The notes beneath the pieces were generated by a model. It searched no databases and had not been told where the DNA came from. It saw only the letters and a program-made list of their open reading frames with translations. From Ahaetulla prasina (lineage: Eukaryota; Chordata; Lepidosauria; Squamata; Colubridae): a DNA stretch of 64,000 bases. The position numbers were made by a program, and so were the translations under genes. The stretch spans positions 63,191,064 through 63,255,063 of the forward strand of contig NC_080542.1 in NCBI RefSeq assembly GCF_028640845.1, read 5' to 3'. Positions 19,850 to 31,224 of the stretch are shown here, piece by piece. Position 1 is the first letter of the stretch. The number at the start of each line of letters is the position of its first letter.

Positions 19850-21463
19850 TTTTTATTTATTATTTATTTATTTATTTTATTTGATTTGATTTTTATACCG
19901 CCCTTCTCCCGAAGGACTCAGGGCGGTGTACAGGCATAATAAAACCGACAATACAATATACAAGTTTAAAATACGATTTAAAAAACTTATTTTAAATTAG
20001 CCCAATAATTAAAATTTACCATACTAAGAAAACCCCGTTTAAAATTAATAAATTTAAACATTAAAATCCCAATTTAAGCCAGCCCTGCGCGGATAAAAAG
20101 ATGAGTCTTGAGTTCGCGACGAAATGTCCGAAGGTCGGGTATTTGGCGTAAACCCGGGGGAAGTTCGTTCCAGAGTGTGGGAGCCCCACAGAGAAGGCCC
20201 TTCCTGGGGCCGCCAGCCGACATTGTTTGGCGGACGGCACCCTGAGAAGTCCCTCTCTATGGGAGCGTACGGGTCGGTGGGAGGCGTGTGGTAACAGCAG
20301 GCGGTCCCGTAAGTACCCAGGTCCTAAGCCATGGAGCGATTTAAAGGTCATAACCAACACCTTAAAGTGCACCGGAAGGCCACAGGCAGCCAGTGCAGTC
20401 TGCGAGGAGCGGTGTTACATGGGAGCTACGCGTAGCTCCCTCTACAACCAGCGCAGCTGCATTCTGACTAACTGAAGCCTCCGGCGCACTTCAAGGGAGC
20501 CCCATGTAGAGAGCATTACAGTAATCCAAGCGAGAGGTAACGAGCGCATGAGTGACTGTGCATAAGGCATCCCGATCAAGGAAGGGGCGCAACTGCCGAA
20601 CCAGGCGAACCTGGTGGAAGGCCCTCCTGGAGACGGCCGTCAAATGGTCTTCAAACGACAGCCGATCATCCAGGAGGACACCCAAGTTGCGCACCCTATC
20701 CTTTGGGGCCAATAACTCGCCTCCAACAGCCAGCGCGGCTGCAGCTGACTGAATCGGTGCCGGCATCCACAGCCACTCCGTCTTGGAGGATTAAGCTTGA
20801 GCCTGTTTCTCCCCATCCAGACCCGTACAGCTTCCAAACACCGGGACAGCACTTCGACACCTTCATTGGGGTGGTCTGGGGTGGAAAAGTACAGCTGAGT
20901 GTCGTCAGCGTACTGCTGGTATCTCACCCCGAAACCACTGATGATCTCACCCAACGGCTTCATGTAGATGTTGAACAGCAGGGGCGAGAGAATCGACCCC
21001 TGTGGGACCCCACAAGTGAGGCCCCTCGCGGTCGACCTCTGCCCCCGTCAACACCGTCTGCGACCGGTCAGAGAGATAGGAGGAGAACCACCGATATACG
21101 GTGCCTCCCACTCCCAATCCCCCCAACCGGCGCAGCAGGATACCATGATCGATGGTATCGAACGCCGCTGAGAGGTCTAATAGGACCAGGGCAGAGGAAT
21201 ATCCCCTGTCCCTGGCCCTCCAGAGATCATCCACCAATGCGACCAAAGCTGTCTCCGTGCTGTATCCGGGTCGGAAGCCGGACTGGAACGGGTCTAGATA
21301 GACATCTTCATCCAGGTGTTGGGGCAGCTGTCGCGCCACGGCACTCTCTACAACCTTCGCAACAAAGCGAAGGTTGGAGACTGGACGATAATTACCCAAA
21401 ATAGCTGGGTCCAAAGAGGGCTTCTTAAGGAGGGGTCTCACCACCGCCTCTTTCAAGGCGGTG
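19850..21463 (-). mobile_element. L2-clade LINE, 5'-truncated (1.6 kb)
   Basis: The minus-strand 3' end (TTTAT-rich tail, then ACCGCCCTTCTCCCGAAGG on the plus strand) and the ORF2 match the longer copy at 36850-40230 almost base for base. The copy starts within ORF2 where LKEAVVRPLLKKPS is encoded (about 21463). Several one- or two-base losses in C or G runs break the frame into pieces at 20061-20372, 20491-20766, 20640-20963 and 20947-21522. RT motifs AAFDTIDH and YADDTQLY are present, but in different frames. Confidence 0.92.
20947..21463 (-). pseudogene. L2 ORF2 fragment: RT fingers and palm
   Basis: An open frame carrying VRPLLKKPSLDP, NYRPVSNLRFVAKV, FRPGYSTETAL and VLLDLSAAFDTIDHGIL, with the first catalytic Asp in AFD. 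The predicted N-terminal residues beyond 21463 come from flanking DNA. A shift near the TGGQRS region cuts it off from the palm continuation (20640-20963), which has the YADDTQLYF box. Confidence 0.88.
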
Positions 21464-21479
21464 AAGATATTTTCATTTT

Positions 21480-22568
21480 TAAAGCACCCGCTAGATAAAA
21501 GTAGAACTATACATAATTGCATTTAAGCCATGATGATAATGATGCAAATATTGAAGTGCTAAATATTTAGAAAAGATAAAGAAAATCTGACAAAAAATTT
21601 TTTTAAAAATCATTCCCATAAAAATTTAATACTTGACCTTCTATTCTTAAATTTCTGCAAGTTTGAAGGTCATTTTTCCCTACATTTGTCATTAGCCACT
21701 TCATTTTGATACTTTAGATTTTTTTGCTATATTTTTCTCCAATAATCATATGTAGAAACAAATATTTATATCAATATCAGTATGTATCTATTAATATATG
21801 CTTATAGACCTTTCCATTCAAGAAGTTATAATAAAAATTTCACATTTCACTAAAATAATAAAAAATGCAAAATTTGGAACTGATTCTTCAAATTCATATC
21901 GCTGACCAAACTTGTTATACTATATTTATAAACTTGCTTAGTAAGCACTTAAAAATAATTGTCACTATTTCTAGCCATTTCTGGAAATTTCAGGGGTTAC
22001 ATTATTCTGTTCATTTACAGACCTTTTCACTATACACCCTCTCTATGCTTACTTCACCTCTCTTATGGTAAAGAAAACAAGTTCGATTATTCATATACAA
22101 ATTATATTGTATTTTCTGTAATAAATCTTTATTTGCATGAACTACCAAATCGTATCATATATGTCCTTTTAATAAGGGAATTCCTATTCTAATAACTAGG
22201 GAGAGAAAAATTGAAATGTAGATGGAAATAACCTATGATATGATAGTTTTTCAGTGTAAAGCTTAATAAGTATGCAGGATATGTAATCACTCAAATGGTG
22301 AAGAAAACTTCTCCATGGCTGCCAAAAAACACTTTCATCTATTCTTGTCCAGAAAATGATTTCTGGTGGATCTGATAAATTATATCATATTTAAATTTTG
22401 TAATTAAATTAAAAGAACAAACGATGACAGATTACATTCTAAACTAATGTGAGTATGGGTTTTAAAAAATGTGAGAGAATTCATTATAAATAAGGAAAAT
22501 CTTTTCCTATAACTGGTTTCTATTATATATTCTATAATGTGCAGTTCTTCTGGGTTCATACAAATATA
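21480..22568. other. AT-rich sequence without recognised features
   Basis: About 1.1 kb of strongly AT-rich DNA with only short incidental frames (such as 21959-22192). No repeat family is recognised. Confidence 0.5.
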
Positions 22569-22703
22569 GGTTGACTCAGCATTCCATCCTTCCATCCTTC
22601 CAGTAAAATGAGGACCCAGATTGTTTGCTGACTCTATAAACTGCTTAGAGAGGGCTGTAAAGCACTGTGAAACGGTATATAAGACTAAGTACTATTGCTA
22701 TTA
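22569..22703 (+). mobile_element. Sauria-SINE-type 3' fragment
   Basis: The sequence GTTGACTCAGCATTCCATCC, then AAAATGAGGACCCAGATTG, CTGTAAAGCACTGTGAAACGG and a TAAGACTAAGTACTATTGCTATT end, is the body and tail of the common squamate tRNA-derived SINE. The tRNA-like head with A and B boxes is missing. It is a 5'-truncated copy and is noncoding. Confidence 0.8.
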
Positions 22704-23014
22704 AGAAGCAATTATTACCCTCGCCACTTCAAACCAGAATGGGACATTTATGCTCCGACCATTGGCCGTACCACTTCACCCCCAGCCACCCACCTCAGCT
22801 GATTCACAGCCTGCTTTCCTCCTCTGTTGACCTCCCCTGGTGATTCTCCACGACCAATGACCCCCTGACCCTCTGCAACCCTTCAGTCCAGCTTATTCCT
22901 GCAGGTATCGTTTGACCCGGGTCTTTCACTGCAAGGGACAAGAAGTCACCAGTCAATCCGCTGCAGGTGGCAGCAAGTGATCAGCAATATGCTGTGGTGG
23001 GGGAACAATACACC
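22704..23014. other. GC-richer unassigned sequence
   Basis: C-rich DNA without a recognised repeat or gene. It precedes a minisatellite-like region. Confidence 0.4.
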
Positions 23015-23230
23015 AGAGTGGGGGGCGCTGGGTGCGTGTGCCAAGCAACTGGCAGCAGTGGCATCTAGAAGCCATCACGGGAACATGAGGGGGCACTGGG
23101 CAACTGTTGGCAGTGGAGACAGCATGCGGGAGTGATCATGGGGAGCATGGGGACTATGGGGAGGGCACCAGGCAACTGGAAGCAGTTGCAGTGGCATGCA
23201 GAAGTGATCATGGGGACCATGGGCTTCAGT
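23015..23230. repeat. Imperfect minisatellite, about 70-bp period, three units
   Basis: GGCACTGGGCAACTG and CAGCAGTGGCAT-type motifs, followed by AGTGATCATGGGGA, recur roughly every 70 bases (about 23030, 23095, 23165). The units differ at many positions, so the array is old. The minus-strand frame at 23075-23293 is an artefact of the repeat. Confidence 0.7.
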
Positions 23231-23297
23231 TAGGAGAGCTTTCCTACCTTTAAAATGGGCCATTGTTGCTGCATTTGGGGATCCATATGGCACCTGT

Positions 23298-23659
23298 ATG
23301 AGAGATGCAGTGGCTTAGAGGCTAGGACATTGAGCTTGTCGATCGAAAGGTCGGCAGCTCAGCAGTTCGAATCCCTAGTGCTGCCGTGTAACGGGGTAAG
23401 CTCCGGTTACTTGTCCCAGCTTCTGCCAACCTAGCAGTTTCGAAAGCACGTAAAAATGCAAGTAGAAAAAATAGGGACCACCTTTGGTGGGAAGGTAACA
23501 GCGTTCCGTGAGCCTTTGGCGTTGAGTCATGCCGGCCACATGACCATGGAAACGTCTTTGGACAGCGCTGGCTCTTTGGCTTTGAAACGGAGATGACCAC
23601 CGCCCCCTAGAGTCGGCAACGATTAGCATGTATGTGCGAGGGGAACCTTTACCTTTACT
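23298..23659 (+). mobile_element. tRNA-derived SINE with BovB-like tail, complete, 362 bp
   Basis: The insertion is bounded by exact 12-bp duplications TATGGCACCTGT (23286-23297 and 23660-23671). The head has a pol III A-box-like GTGGCTTAGAGGC and a B box CAGTTCGAATCCC, so it derives from a tRNA. The tail GAGTCGGCAACGATTAGCATG, ending in ACCTTTACCTTTAC, resembles the 3' end of BovB LINEs, whose enzymes are the likely mobiliser (inference). The sequence matches an abundant squamate SINE type. Intact boxes and duplications suggest a moderately young copy. Confidence 0.9.
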
Positions 23660-24137
23660 TATGGCACCTGTGTTGCTGAGGGAGAGCAAAGCCTGAGGCA
23701 GGCAGGGCTGACTCCAGCCTAATTTTCTACTCAGAAACAATTCAGAGGCTCTCTAAATCTCAGCAAAGCCCTATGGAAGGAAATGTCTGTTGTGTGTGCT
23801 CTAGCAGTGCTCCAGGGTTTTGCAGCCCTGATCTAATCCTAAAGCAAGGTTTCCTTCCAATCCCAAATACATCCAGAATACTGGATTGCTCCCTGTTTTG
23901 TTTTGTTTTTCTTCAAAGCAAATTGTCAGGAAGGACTTTGGAGGCCATTGAGAACTAGACCTAGTTATAAACCCAGTATGGAGTAAAAAAAGAAGGAGGC
24001 ACCTGTACTTAAAAATTACCTCGCTACTACTTCGCAGGATCTGTCAAAGCATCTTTGTCTGCAATCGACTTGGGGCTCCCCTTCCCCTTCTCAAGCTCCA
24101 TGCCCCTGCTGGGAAGAGTCAATGGTGCAGCTAGCTG

Positions 24138-24712
24138 TGTTGTGTCTTGTCCGCTCTCACCGCAGCCGGGGTCTGCTTATCTGCTCCCGAACACGGAGGA
24201 ATGTATGCCTCCCGGCCCCAGTTCTGGCTCCATGCCCAGACAAGCTGCAGAGGAGGGGGCACCTCCCGGTCCCAGCCCTGGCTCCATGCCCAAGCAGGCT
24301 GCAGAGGAGGGAGCATCCCCCGGCCCCAGCCCTGGCTCCATGCCCAGGCAAACGGAGCAGCTAGACCCCTCCCCCTCCTCCACAGCATGTGAGCCTGAGG
24401 AAAGTTTACTTCCAACAACAGCTGATTGGAGTGACCCTCGCATCAGAAGATTGGATAGGCGGAGGCAACAGAAGGAAGGGAGGGGCAGGCCTTAATGAGT
24501 GCTGAGTCATGGAGCCACACCCCATGGCCTATATAAAGGATCTGCTTTCTGGCAGTCTCTGAGTCAGGCAAAGTCGAACTTATCTTGCTGAAGTCACTTA
24601 CTGGTCTCCTGCCTGCTCTGAGGACTTTGCTAGGACTTTGGGCAGAGCTACAGAGGCAAGCCTGATTCGGATTTCCCTGACCTGGCCGTCAGCGGAGGAG
24701 TGGGACATGACA
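24138..24712 (+). mobile_element. Solo LTR, 575 bp, with exact 5-bp target-site duplications
   Basis: The termini are TGTTGTGTC and GACATGACA (near-inverted, TG..CA). Exact duplications AGCTG lie at 24133-24137 and 24713-24717. A TATA box (TATATAAA at about 24530-24537) sits two thirds along, consistent with a plus-strand U3 promoter. No internal retroviral sequence follows, so this is a recombination product between two LTRs. A 5-bp duplication fits Ty3/Gypsy, though an endogenous-retrovirus LTR is not excluded. U3 contains an in-frame tandem repeat and a 146-codon frame. Confidence 0.87.
24190..24360 (+). repeat. 54-bp tandem repeat inside the solo LTR, three units
   Basis: TCCATGCCCAGACAAGCTGC starts a 54-bp unit repeated three times (units near 24230, 24284, 24338). 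Because 54 is a multiple of three, each unit adds 18 codons to the plus-strand frame 24055-24495 (GPSPGSMPRQAAEEGAP repeats). The frame enters from flanking DNA upstream of the LTR and ends in an RRLDRRRQQKEGRGRP tail. That the frame was ever translated is not supported. Confidence 0.85.
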
Positions 24713-24717
24713 AGCTG

Positions 24718-27317
24718 CTTGCATATCATTCTAAAGAAGAATGGGCCTCCAAGCCTTCCTGGATCAAAAGTTGGTGGTGACAACCGGTTCTCTCCTTCCT
24801 TTGCCATTTCCTGTCACTATGCCATAAGTGAAAGGCACCGCCCCAGCTCTGTAAGATGGCTATAGCAGCCACAGCAGCAAAAGAAAGAGAGGGGCAGCAT
24901 GGAAGCGACCTTTAGATTGCAGTCAGGATCCACTATGATCTGATGCAGCAGTCTTGGCTCCATCTCCTCACCGATGTCCCCGTTAGCCTCCTGGTCCCCT
25001 TTTTGCCCAGAGCCCTGTCTCCCCCTTGGGATGAAGGGCTGGGGCTAAAGGGCCAGTGGGTCATTGTCCACTGAAAATCACCACAGGAGGTCCAGTAGAG
25101 GAGAAAAGCTGCTGTGCAAACGGCTGAGGTGGGTGGCTGGAAGCGAAGCAGGGGCGGCCAATTGTCAGCCTCTAAATGTCCTAATCCCCTTCCAACTTAG
25201 CCAATAACTTTCCTGAGAAGGTAACTTTTTCTTCTCACTATTTTATAATGATACGTGATCTGTCTTACTTAAAAGATTTTCTTTTCTTTGTTTATTCGTG
25301 TCAGAAGCATCACAATTAAAACAAGGCATATGAATATGAGATGATGTCATATGAATAAAATTTAAAATATAAAATACAAGATTAAAATATGTACAAGTTA
25401 GAGAGATCTCGTCCAACTAGCAACATTAATTCCATTCTGTTATGTTACTATGAAGTCCTCAAGTGTGCACTAATCAGGACACAAAAGACAAGTATACATA
25501 TGTGGTGTTGTCTGCATATCATCACAAAAAATAAAGGGCAGAAGCCACCCTACAATCCTATTTGTTCAGAATATCTCTGGAAGTTACTGTACTTTGCACA
25601 TAGACTATTAACAGGTCAAAATTAAGGATTAAAAAAAATAGGGCAAAATGTGCAAATGCGGTATTGTTAATTCTAGATCTCCATTAGCTGATCAGTACAT
25701 TCTACATGCTTCTAAATTCATTTCCTTAAGTGATGCATTTTCTAAAATGTTTGGGAATATCTATCTTTTTGAAAATAACATAACATCGCCAAAAAAACAT
25801 TTGTTAGAGGCTGTAGAATCTAGTCAGAAAGCACAAATTTCATAGAAAGGCAGAATGGTGTGGTTGAAGTCAAATAATTTTCTGAAGAATCATCAACCCT
25901 TCTTCAGCTCCTGCAAAAAATTTAATGGAATCCAAATGAAAGGTTGGAGGGGGAACAAAAAACAAATTCGCCTAAATCCCTGAATATATATTTGTTTATT
26001 GGCTTTGTAAGGCCGTCTAATATCCAAATGACTCAATATATAGAAAAGGTAGCATATGAACCTTACAAAAAATTGAATCTATAGTTATGACCTTCACTCC
26101 CTTTTTCCCCTTCCCCAAATTCAGTCTCTCTCACACTCAGTTCATTTTATCTATTATTACATTCAGGAACCAATATTAAAACTCTGTCTCATTCATGCAC
26201 ATTTCTCCATGTTCTCTAATACTTCCACTGAATTATTTTATTGTTTTTCTAAAACCTGCATCCTCCTCCTTTATCCTAGATCGCCTCCCAGCCTTCCCCA
26301 TCAAAATTCCTGTTTCCTTGGTACCACTTCACATTTACTGCTTCATGTCATCCAGGGTCCTTCCTGTTTGCCTGACTACTATATGAAAATCTTCCTATGT
26401 CACACTGACTGGCAACAGCCTGTATTCCTTCTTTGAGTTTTCTTTTTTGGTAGCTGAGTGTATTTCAGAGCAAAACATTGTCTTTTGCCTACCTACTATT
26501 TTTATCTTCTAAGAATTTTTCTACAGCATAAAGATGTCAAGTGGCTGAAGACCAGCTCTTCATTTTGAATGTTTCCGCTAAAGCTACCTGTTCTAAATAA
26601 ATAAAATAAAATTTAAAAATAAAGATTATCAGCAACCGATTCCAGAAAGGAAATGTTCACATAGCGATGACTGTAAGCATCACAATGCTTATCCCACTCA
26701 ATATTTCTTTCATTCATTCATTCATTCATTCAAATGGCTCATATTTCAGCCAACAATTACCCAAACTCTACTGCTTTGTGACCTTTTAGTCTTAATTACC
26801 ATATTGTGGGCAGTTTCCTGCAGCTTTAGATATTTTAACTGTCATTTCCATATCACACATAATTTTTTTAAAAAAAAGAACGTTGATGATTATGTTCTTC
26901 GGTGCGTACATAAACCTATTATAGATGTATCTAGTATCAGAAAGTTTATTTAAATTCATCTTTCATTTTATTATGTTTCAGGTTGCTTTGTTCAACATCT
27001 GCTATATGGCAGAGAAGCCCATTCCATTATAGTTACATCATTACCAAGTTTTTAGGTGAAAACAAAAATCTCCCACTGGAACAAACTAATAATGGGGAAG
27101 GGAGAAGATAAGGAGAGGGGAAAACCTGGATTAAGCAAAGTCTCTTTTGCCAGGAAATTATTATTGCTTTTGCAACAGATGTTTGCACTCACAAGAAAAG
27201 GAGGAATGGGTGGTTTTTTAAAAAATCACTTCTTTCAAACTTAAAATATTTCTTGTTGAACAAAATATTTTACTAGTTTCCACCAGCTATTATGAAATGA
27301 AATGTTAATCATCTCTC

Positions 27318-27368
<51 letters not shown>

Positions 27369-28450
27369 ATTCCAATGCAGATATACTACTGGGGTCAGGT
27401 AACAACTGGATTTACACCATCTCATTGAGCCAGTCATTACAGTATGTAATAGTGTATAACAAATACAGCTTCACTGTAACATGTATGTAAATCAGTTACA
27501 CTTAAAAATAATATGCTACTTATGATGAAGTGGATTGAAATCTTATGTTCTAAGAAAATTGCTGCAGAGTGCACACAGTGGGGCTAATTGAAGTTTATCC
27601 TTTCTTTCCACAACCCTTGAAGTAATCCTTTTGGATCTTTTTGGGCAAAGGTGGGAAATCTGTGGTCCTAGAGCTGCATATGTCCCCAAATTTCTCTTTT
27701 GCAGCCTTTGCAGCAGCTACAACCACAAATGTTAAACACTGTATGCAGCATTTAGTGCCATTTTAAGTAAAACATATTCAATAGACTGCAAACCATAAAG
27801 TAAACAAATTATGTTTAAAAGGAGCCAAGAAAACTAAAATAATCTGAGCAGAGAAACATGTATAATGAAGCCAGATTCATTTTGCAGCTCCAGAATTTAA
27901 AATGGGTTCCTTACTCATCAAAAGTAATTTACACCTCTGGTTTCGGAAAACTCATGAGATTTACTGATTGTTCTTCACCGGAACTCAAGATCAATGATAG
28001 TATGAAGGACAGCCAAAAAGTAGATGGTCCTCTTCAGGTTGAGCAAAACCATATTGAGTTTATCAACCTACAAATCTAACATTTTGAGAATTGGGCTTGT
28101 GGCTCTGTATAAACACTGCCAATAGGGGCTTCAAGCAAGATGCTAGGAGACTGGTTGTCTCTCCCTCAGAATCTTTTTTTTCCCCCTGCTCCTGAATAAT
28201 ATCAAACTTTTAGCTATATTATTGATTTGCTATTTCAGATGTAATCAGTCTATAGAGAAGCAAAATGAGTTCTCTGACAAACTCCGGCTTGGTTTTTTGT
28301 TTTCTTTTTTCCTCCTAAAGGACTTACTGCAAAGCAAACCATGCCGTTCAAGCATACCTTGAGCATATATTCACGAGCGTAGCCAAATGTCTCTTTCAAG
28401 CGTCTCCTTGACAATGCGATAGATATAACCCGGGAACCGTAGCGTTAGGT
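24718..28450. other. Unique sequence, GC-richer at the left and AT-rich after 25200; no supported gene
   Basis: About 3.7 kb. The first 450 bases are moderately GC-rich. The rest is AT-rich with a (CATT)n run near 26707-26732 and a CA microsatellite at 27322-27366. If the signal-peptide exon at 28457-28508 is real, most of this stretch is the beginning of its first intron on the minus strand. Confidence 0.45.
27322..27366. repeat. (CA)n microsatellite
   Basis: About 22 uninterrupted CA dinucleotides preceded by a short CT run. Confidence 0.97.
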
Positions 28451-28456
28451 ACTTAC

Positions 28457-28508
28457 CCCATAGCACAAAGAGGAAAAGTTGGGCCAACCGCAAGGCACGA
28501 CGCTCCAT
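28457..28508 (-). CDS. Candidate first coding exon (signal peptide) of an unidentified minus-strand gene
   Basis: On the minus strand an ATG at 28508 sits in a strong Kozak context (GAG before, G after) and opens MERRALRLAQLFLFVLW. This is a short basic n-region followed by a hydrophobic core, as in a secretory signal peptide. After 17 codons plus one base the sequence reads G|GTAAGT, a consensus 5' splice donor (intron from 28456 downward, phase 1). The exon lies at the edge of a CpG-rich stretch typical of vertebrate promoters. The protein family cannot be named from 17 residues, and exon 2 was not found in the window. A secreted or membrane protein is inferred; chance co-occurrence is the alternative. 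Confidence 0.45.
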
Positions 28509-29000
28509 CTCGAATATTTCGGCAGCACAAGGCAACACAGCCGGCAATCTGAGCCAAAGGCAGCGCGCATGAGGCCCTTTTCGAGCAGCCTCGGTCAGAT
28601 CTTTTATTCGGCACTCTCGCTAGTGGAGAACCGATCTTCACTCTACCGTATGAAGTCCTGAGCGGGAACTTGGGCTGCCAAGCATCTCGCTCGCACAAAA
28701 TCCAACCCCCCTGCTCCTCCCCCTTCCTTCGCCGACATATAAGCAGAAGCAGCAGCAAGCAGCAGCCGCCGCCACCAACTCAGCTTGGAGTGCCATTGCT
28801 TCCTGCGTCCCTCCTCCCAGCCTGGTTCGAGGAGGAGGAGGAGGAGGAGATATCCCGGACGCTCCAGGGAAAAGATAGTGCAGCCTGATGCTACCGACAA
28901 GCACTGCCAGGACGGGGTCAGGGTGGCCTCCCAGAGCTCGGCCCTTCGAGGGGAGCAGCCGGTGGAATGCCCCTTTCTTGCCTTTCTTTTCCCCGCCCTC
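28480..29000. promoter_or_regulatory. CpG-rich stretch, candidate promoter and 5' UTR
   Basis: About 0.5 kb much richer in CG dinucleotides than the flanks (CGCAAGGCACGACGC, CTCGGTCAGATC, CCGCCGCCACC, TCGAGGAGG). It covers the candidate signal-peptide exon and extends upstream of it on the minus strand. On the plus strand an ATATAAG box at about 28735-28742 is followed by AGCAGCAGC repeats, so the region could also drive plus-strand transcription. Several overlapping frames here are products of high GC and are not called. Confidence 0.5.
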
Positions 29001-30417
29001 TGGCCAAACTCGCCACTCTTCTCTTCCTTTTTGCGGTCTGTCCGCTTCTTTCATTCCTCTATATTTTTAGAACACCTCGAACTCTGTTTTATTTTATTCA
29101 CTTTAACATTATCTGTCTTGAACAAACTGCTGTATACTTAGCTATTAGGTAATTCCAAGAGCTCAGGTAAGATAAACTTTTGCCAGGGTAGCTAAGATGA
29201 AGCAGGTGGCCAAGACACTCCTGATAGCATCACAATTTATCATAACGGGTGCCTTTCAGTACACAGGGTAAATGAGTTGGCACAGAGCACCCACAGACAA
29301 TTTTATAACAGCTGGCTGAGTACAGTTGACAGCACCAATTAATCATAACAAAATGCTGTAGCATATAAAAGGAAATAGGAGGGGGATTTTATTATTCTTA
29401 TTAACTTTTCATCATTTCACATCATGAATAATCAGGCCTGAAAACAGAAGCCCAACTGTTCTTCACTCAACCTCAATGTCTGCTTGTGTGTCTTTGTGTT
29501 TGAGAGAGACAGAGACAGAATTCAATCTTGATTTTTCACATGTGAAAGTATATTTCACATGTGAAAGTACTTAGTTTCCAAGCTTTCCTTTTTTCCTAAG
29601 AAAAGCCACTATGAGACATAGTGGAGATAATATATTGATTTCTGATTTTGAGGAGAAATTATCTCTTAAATAAAGAACCAAGAAATAAAGTAAAAAATCT
29701 AAGCTATGCTTGCAGGGCTATATCCTTATTCCGTAGCAGCAGTAACTCAGAGTAAGCAAGAGCAGCCCAGAATACTTCAAAGCCAGTTACACAAATCAAT
29801 ATTATTTTACAGTTTCACACTGCTAAAATACATTTAGAACTGGGCAAGCCTCCCCACTATTGTGCTAGTCACTGGTGTTCATTGTTCTTTCTCTGGGTTA
29901 ACCTCAAAACCAAGGGAAAAGGAAAAGTATGGAACAGGATGAATCTTAAGAAATTTAATTCTAATAAAATTGAAGGTTGTTTTTTTTTAATTTTAATGTA
30001 CAAAGGAAGGTTTGGCTAAAATGATTGCTTACTTTAGAAGTTTCTTTTGAATCCTGGGATGAGGCAATATTGCTGCAGAGCTTGTTTCACTGAAAAGAAG
30101 CATTTATCAACAGGATGGTCCTTTTTCATGATCATTTATTGTATGATGGATGTAGCCTTTATTCTGGATGAGTTTGATTTGGGCCTCCCAGGATGTATTC
30201 AAAAGAAGAAGTAGGCTATTTGCTAGAAGAGAGAAAATGTATTCTCTTGGGACTACTCAGTCAAATAAATCATGTAGTTAATGATTATGTATGGAAAAAG
30301 TAAAGGGCAAGTCTAACTAGCTTTTGACATATAACAGGCTACTGAATTGCCAACCATATAGTTTAAGGATAGAGCAAGCCTGCACAACTTGTAGAAAGTA
30401 AAGAGCAACAATGATAA
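29001..30417. other. AT-rich unique sequence
   Basis: No gene or repeat family is recognised. A small tandem pair TTTCACATGTGAAAGTA occurs at about 29536-29570, itself containing the palindrome TTTCACATGTGAAA. Confidence 0.5.
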
Positions 30418-30517
30418 TAAATTAAGAATTTATTAAAAATAATAGCAGGCTATAAAGAAATACCTAGCACACCAATCAGCTGATGGGTAGCTAACAAAGG
30501 CAGAAATACTGGAGCTA

Positions 30518-31141
30518 GTGGCTACACAAATAGATTTCACAGAAGATAATGTTGAAAAGGCCCTTCGCAGACTGAAACCATCTCTATCTATTGGACCTGG
30601 TGGTCTAGGTGCATACTTCTTAAAAAAGCTTTCCACTGTTATAGCAAAACCCATAAGCATAATCTTTGAAAAATCTTTCAGGACCAGCTCCCTTCCCAAA
30701 CCATGGTCACTAGTCATGGTCATCCCTGTCTTCAAAAAAGAAGACCCCAGCCTAGTTGAAAATCACAGACCAATTTCTTTATGCTGTATCACCTGCAAAG
30801 TAATGGAATCAATCATCAACCAATCCATCATCCTCCACCTAGAAACAAACAACCTACTCTCTAATAAACAATTTGGTTTCAGAAAAAAATTATTCTGTAA
30901 TTTACAACTTCTTCACTGCAAAAACATATGGACTACAAATCTTGACCAGGGCAAAGCAATAGATGCAATTTACATAGACTTCTGTAAAGTTTTTTACTCA
31001 GGGGTACATGACAAACTTCTTCTAAAACTAAAATCCTACGGCATCTCCAGACCCCTCCATAATTGGATAACAGCATTCCTGTTAAACAGACAACAAATGG
31101 TCAATATAGGCAATGCCCTATCAAATCCCACTCCTGTCTAG
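30518..31141 (+). pseudogene. CR1-like ORF2 fragment, RT fingers and palm with lost catalytic Asp
   Basis: 207 codons from before the RT through a YIDFCKVFYSGVH segment. In the sister copy at 17505-17963 the same place reads DFCKAFDSVVH, so the first catalytic Asp has been replaced by Tyr here. The frame ends in LSNPTPV, where a shift passes the GVPQG motif to the next frame (GVSQGSVLGP in 31113-31388). Confidence 0.85.
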
Positions 31142-31224
31142 CGGTGTCTCCCAAGGCAGCGTTCTAGGACCAACACTCTTCATATTATATATTAATGACC
31201 TCTCTGACCATATTATAAGTATTT

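Noticed and set aside
19837..21476. 9-bp TATTTTCAT pair as target-site duplication of the L2 at 19.85-21.46 kb
   Set aside because: The left copy does not abut the LINE tail (several non-tail bases lie between), and the motif is short and AT-rich.
23298..23659. tRNA gene
   Set aside because: A and B boxes are present, but the body continues as a SINE with a LINE-like tail and 12-bp duplications, and no cloverleaf 3' half is intact.
24055..24495. 146-codon frame as a host protein with 18-residue repeats
   Set aside because: Most of it lies inside a solo LTR with exact target-site duplications, and its start lies in flanking DNA. The repeat explains the length.
27302..27490. 62-codon frame with a (TH)n stretch
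   Set aside because: It is a translation of the CA microsatellite.
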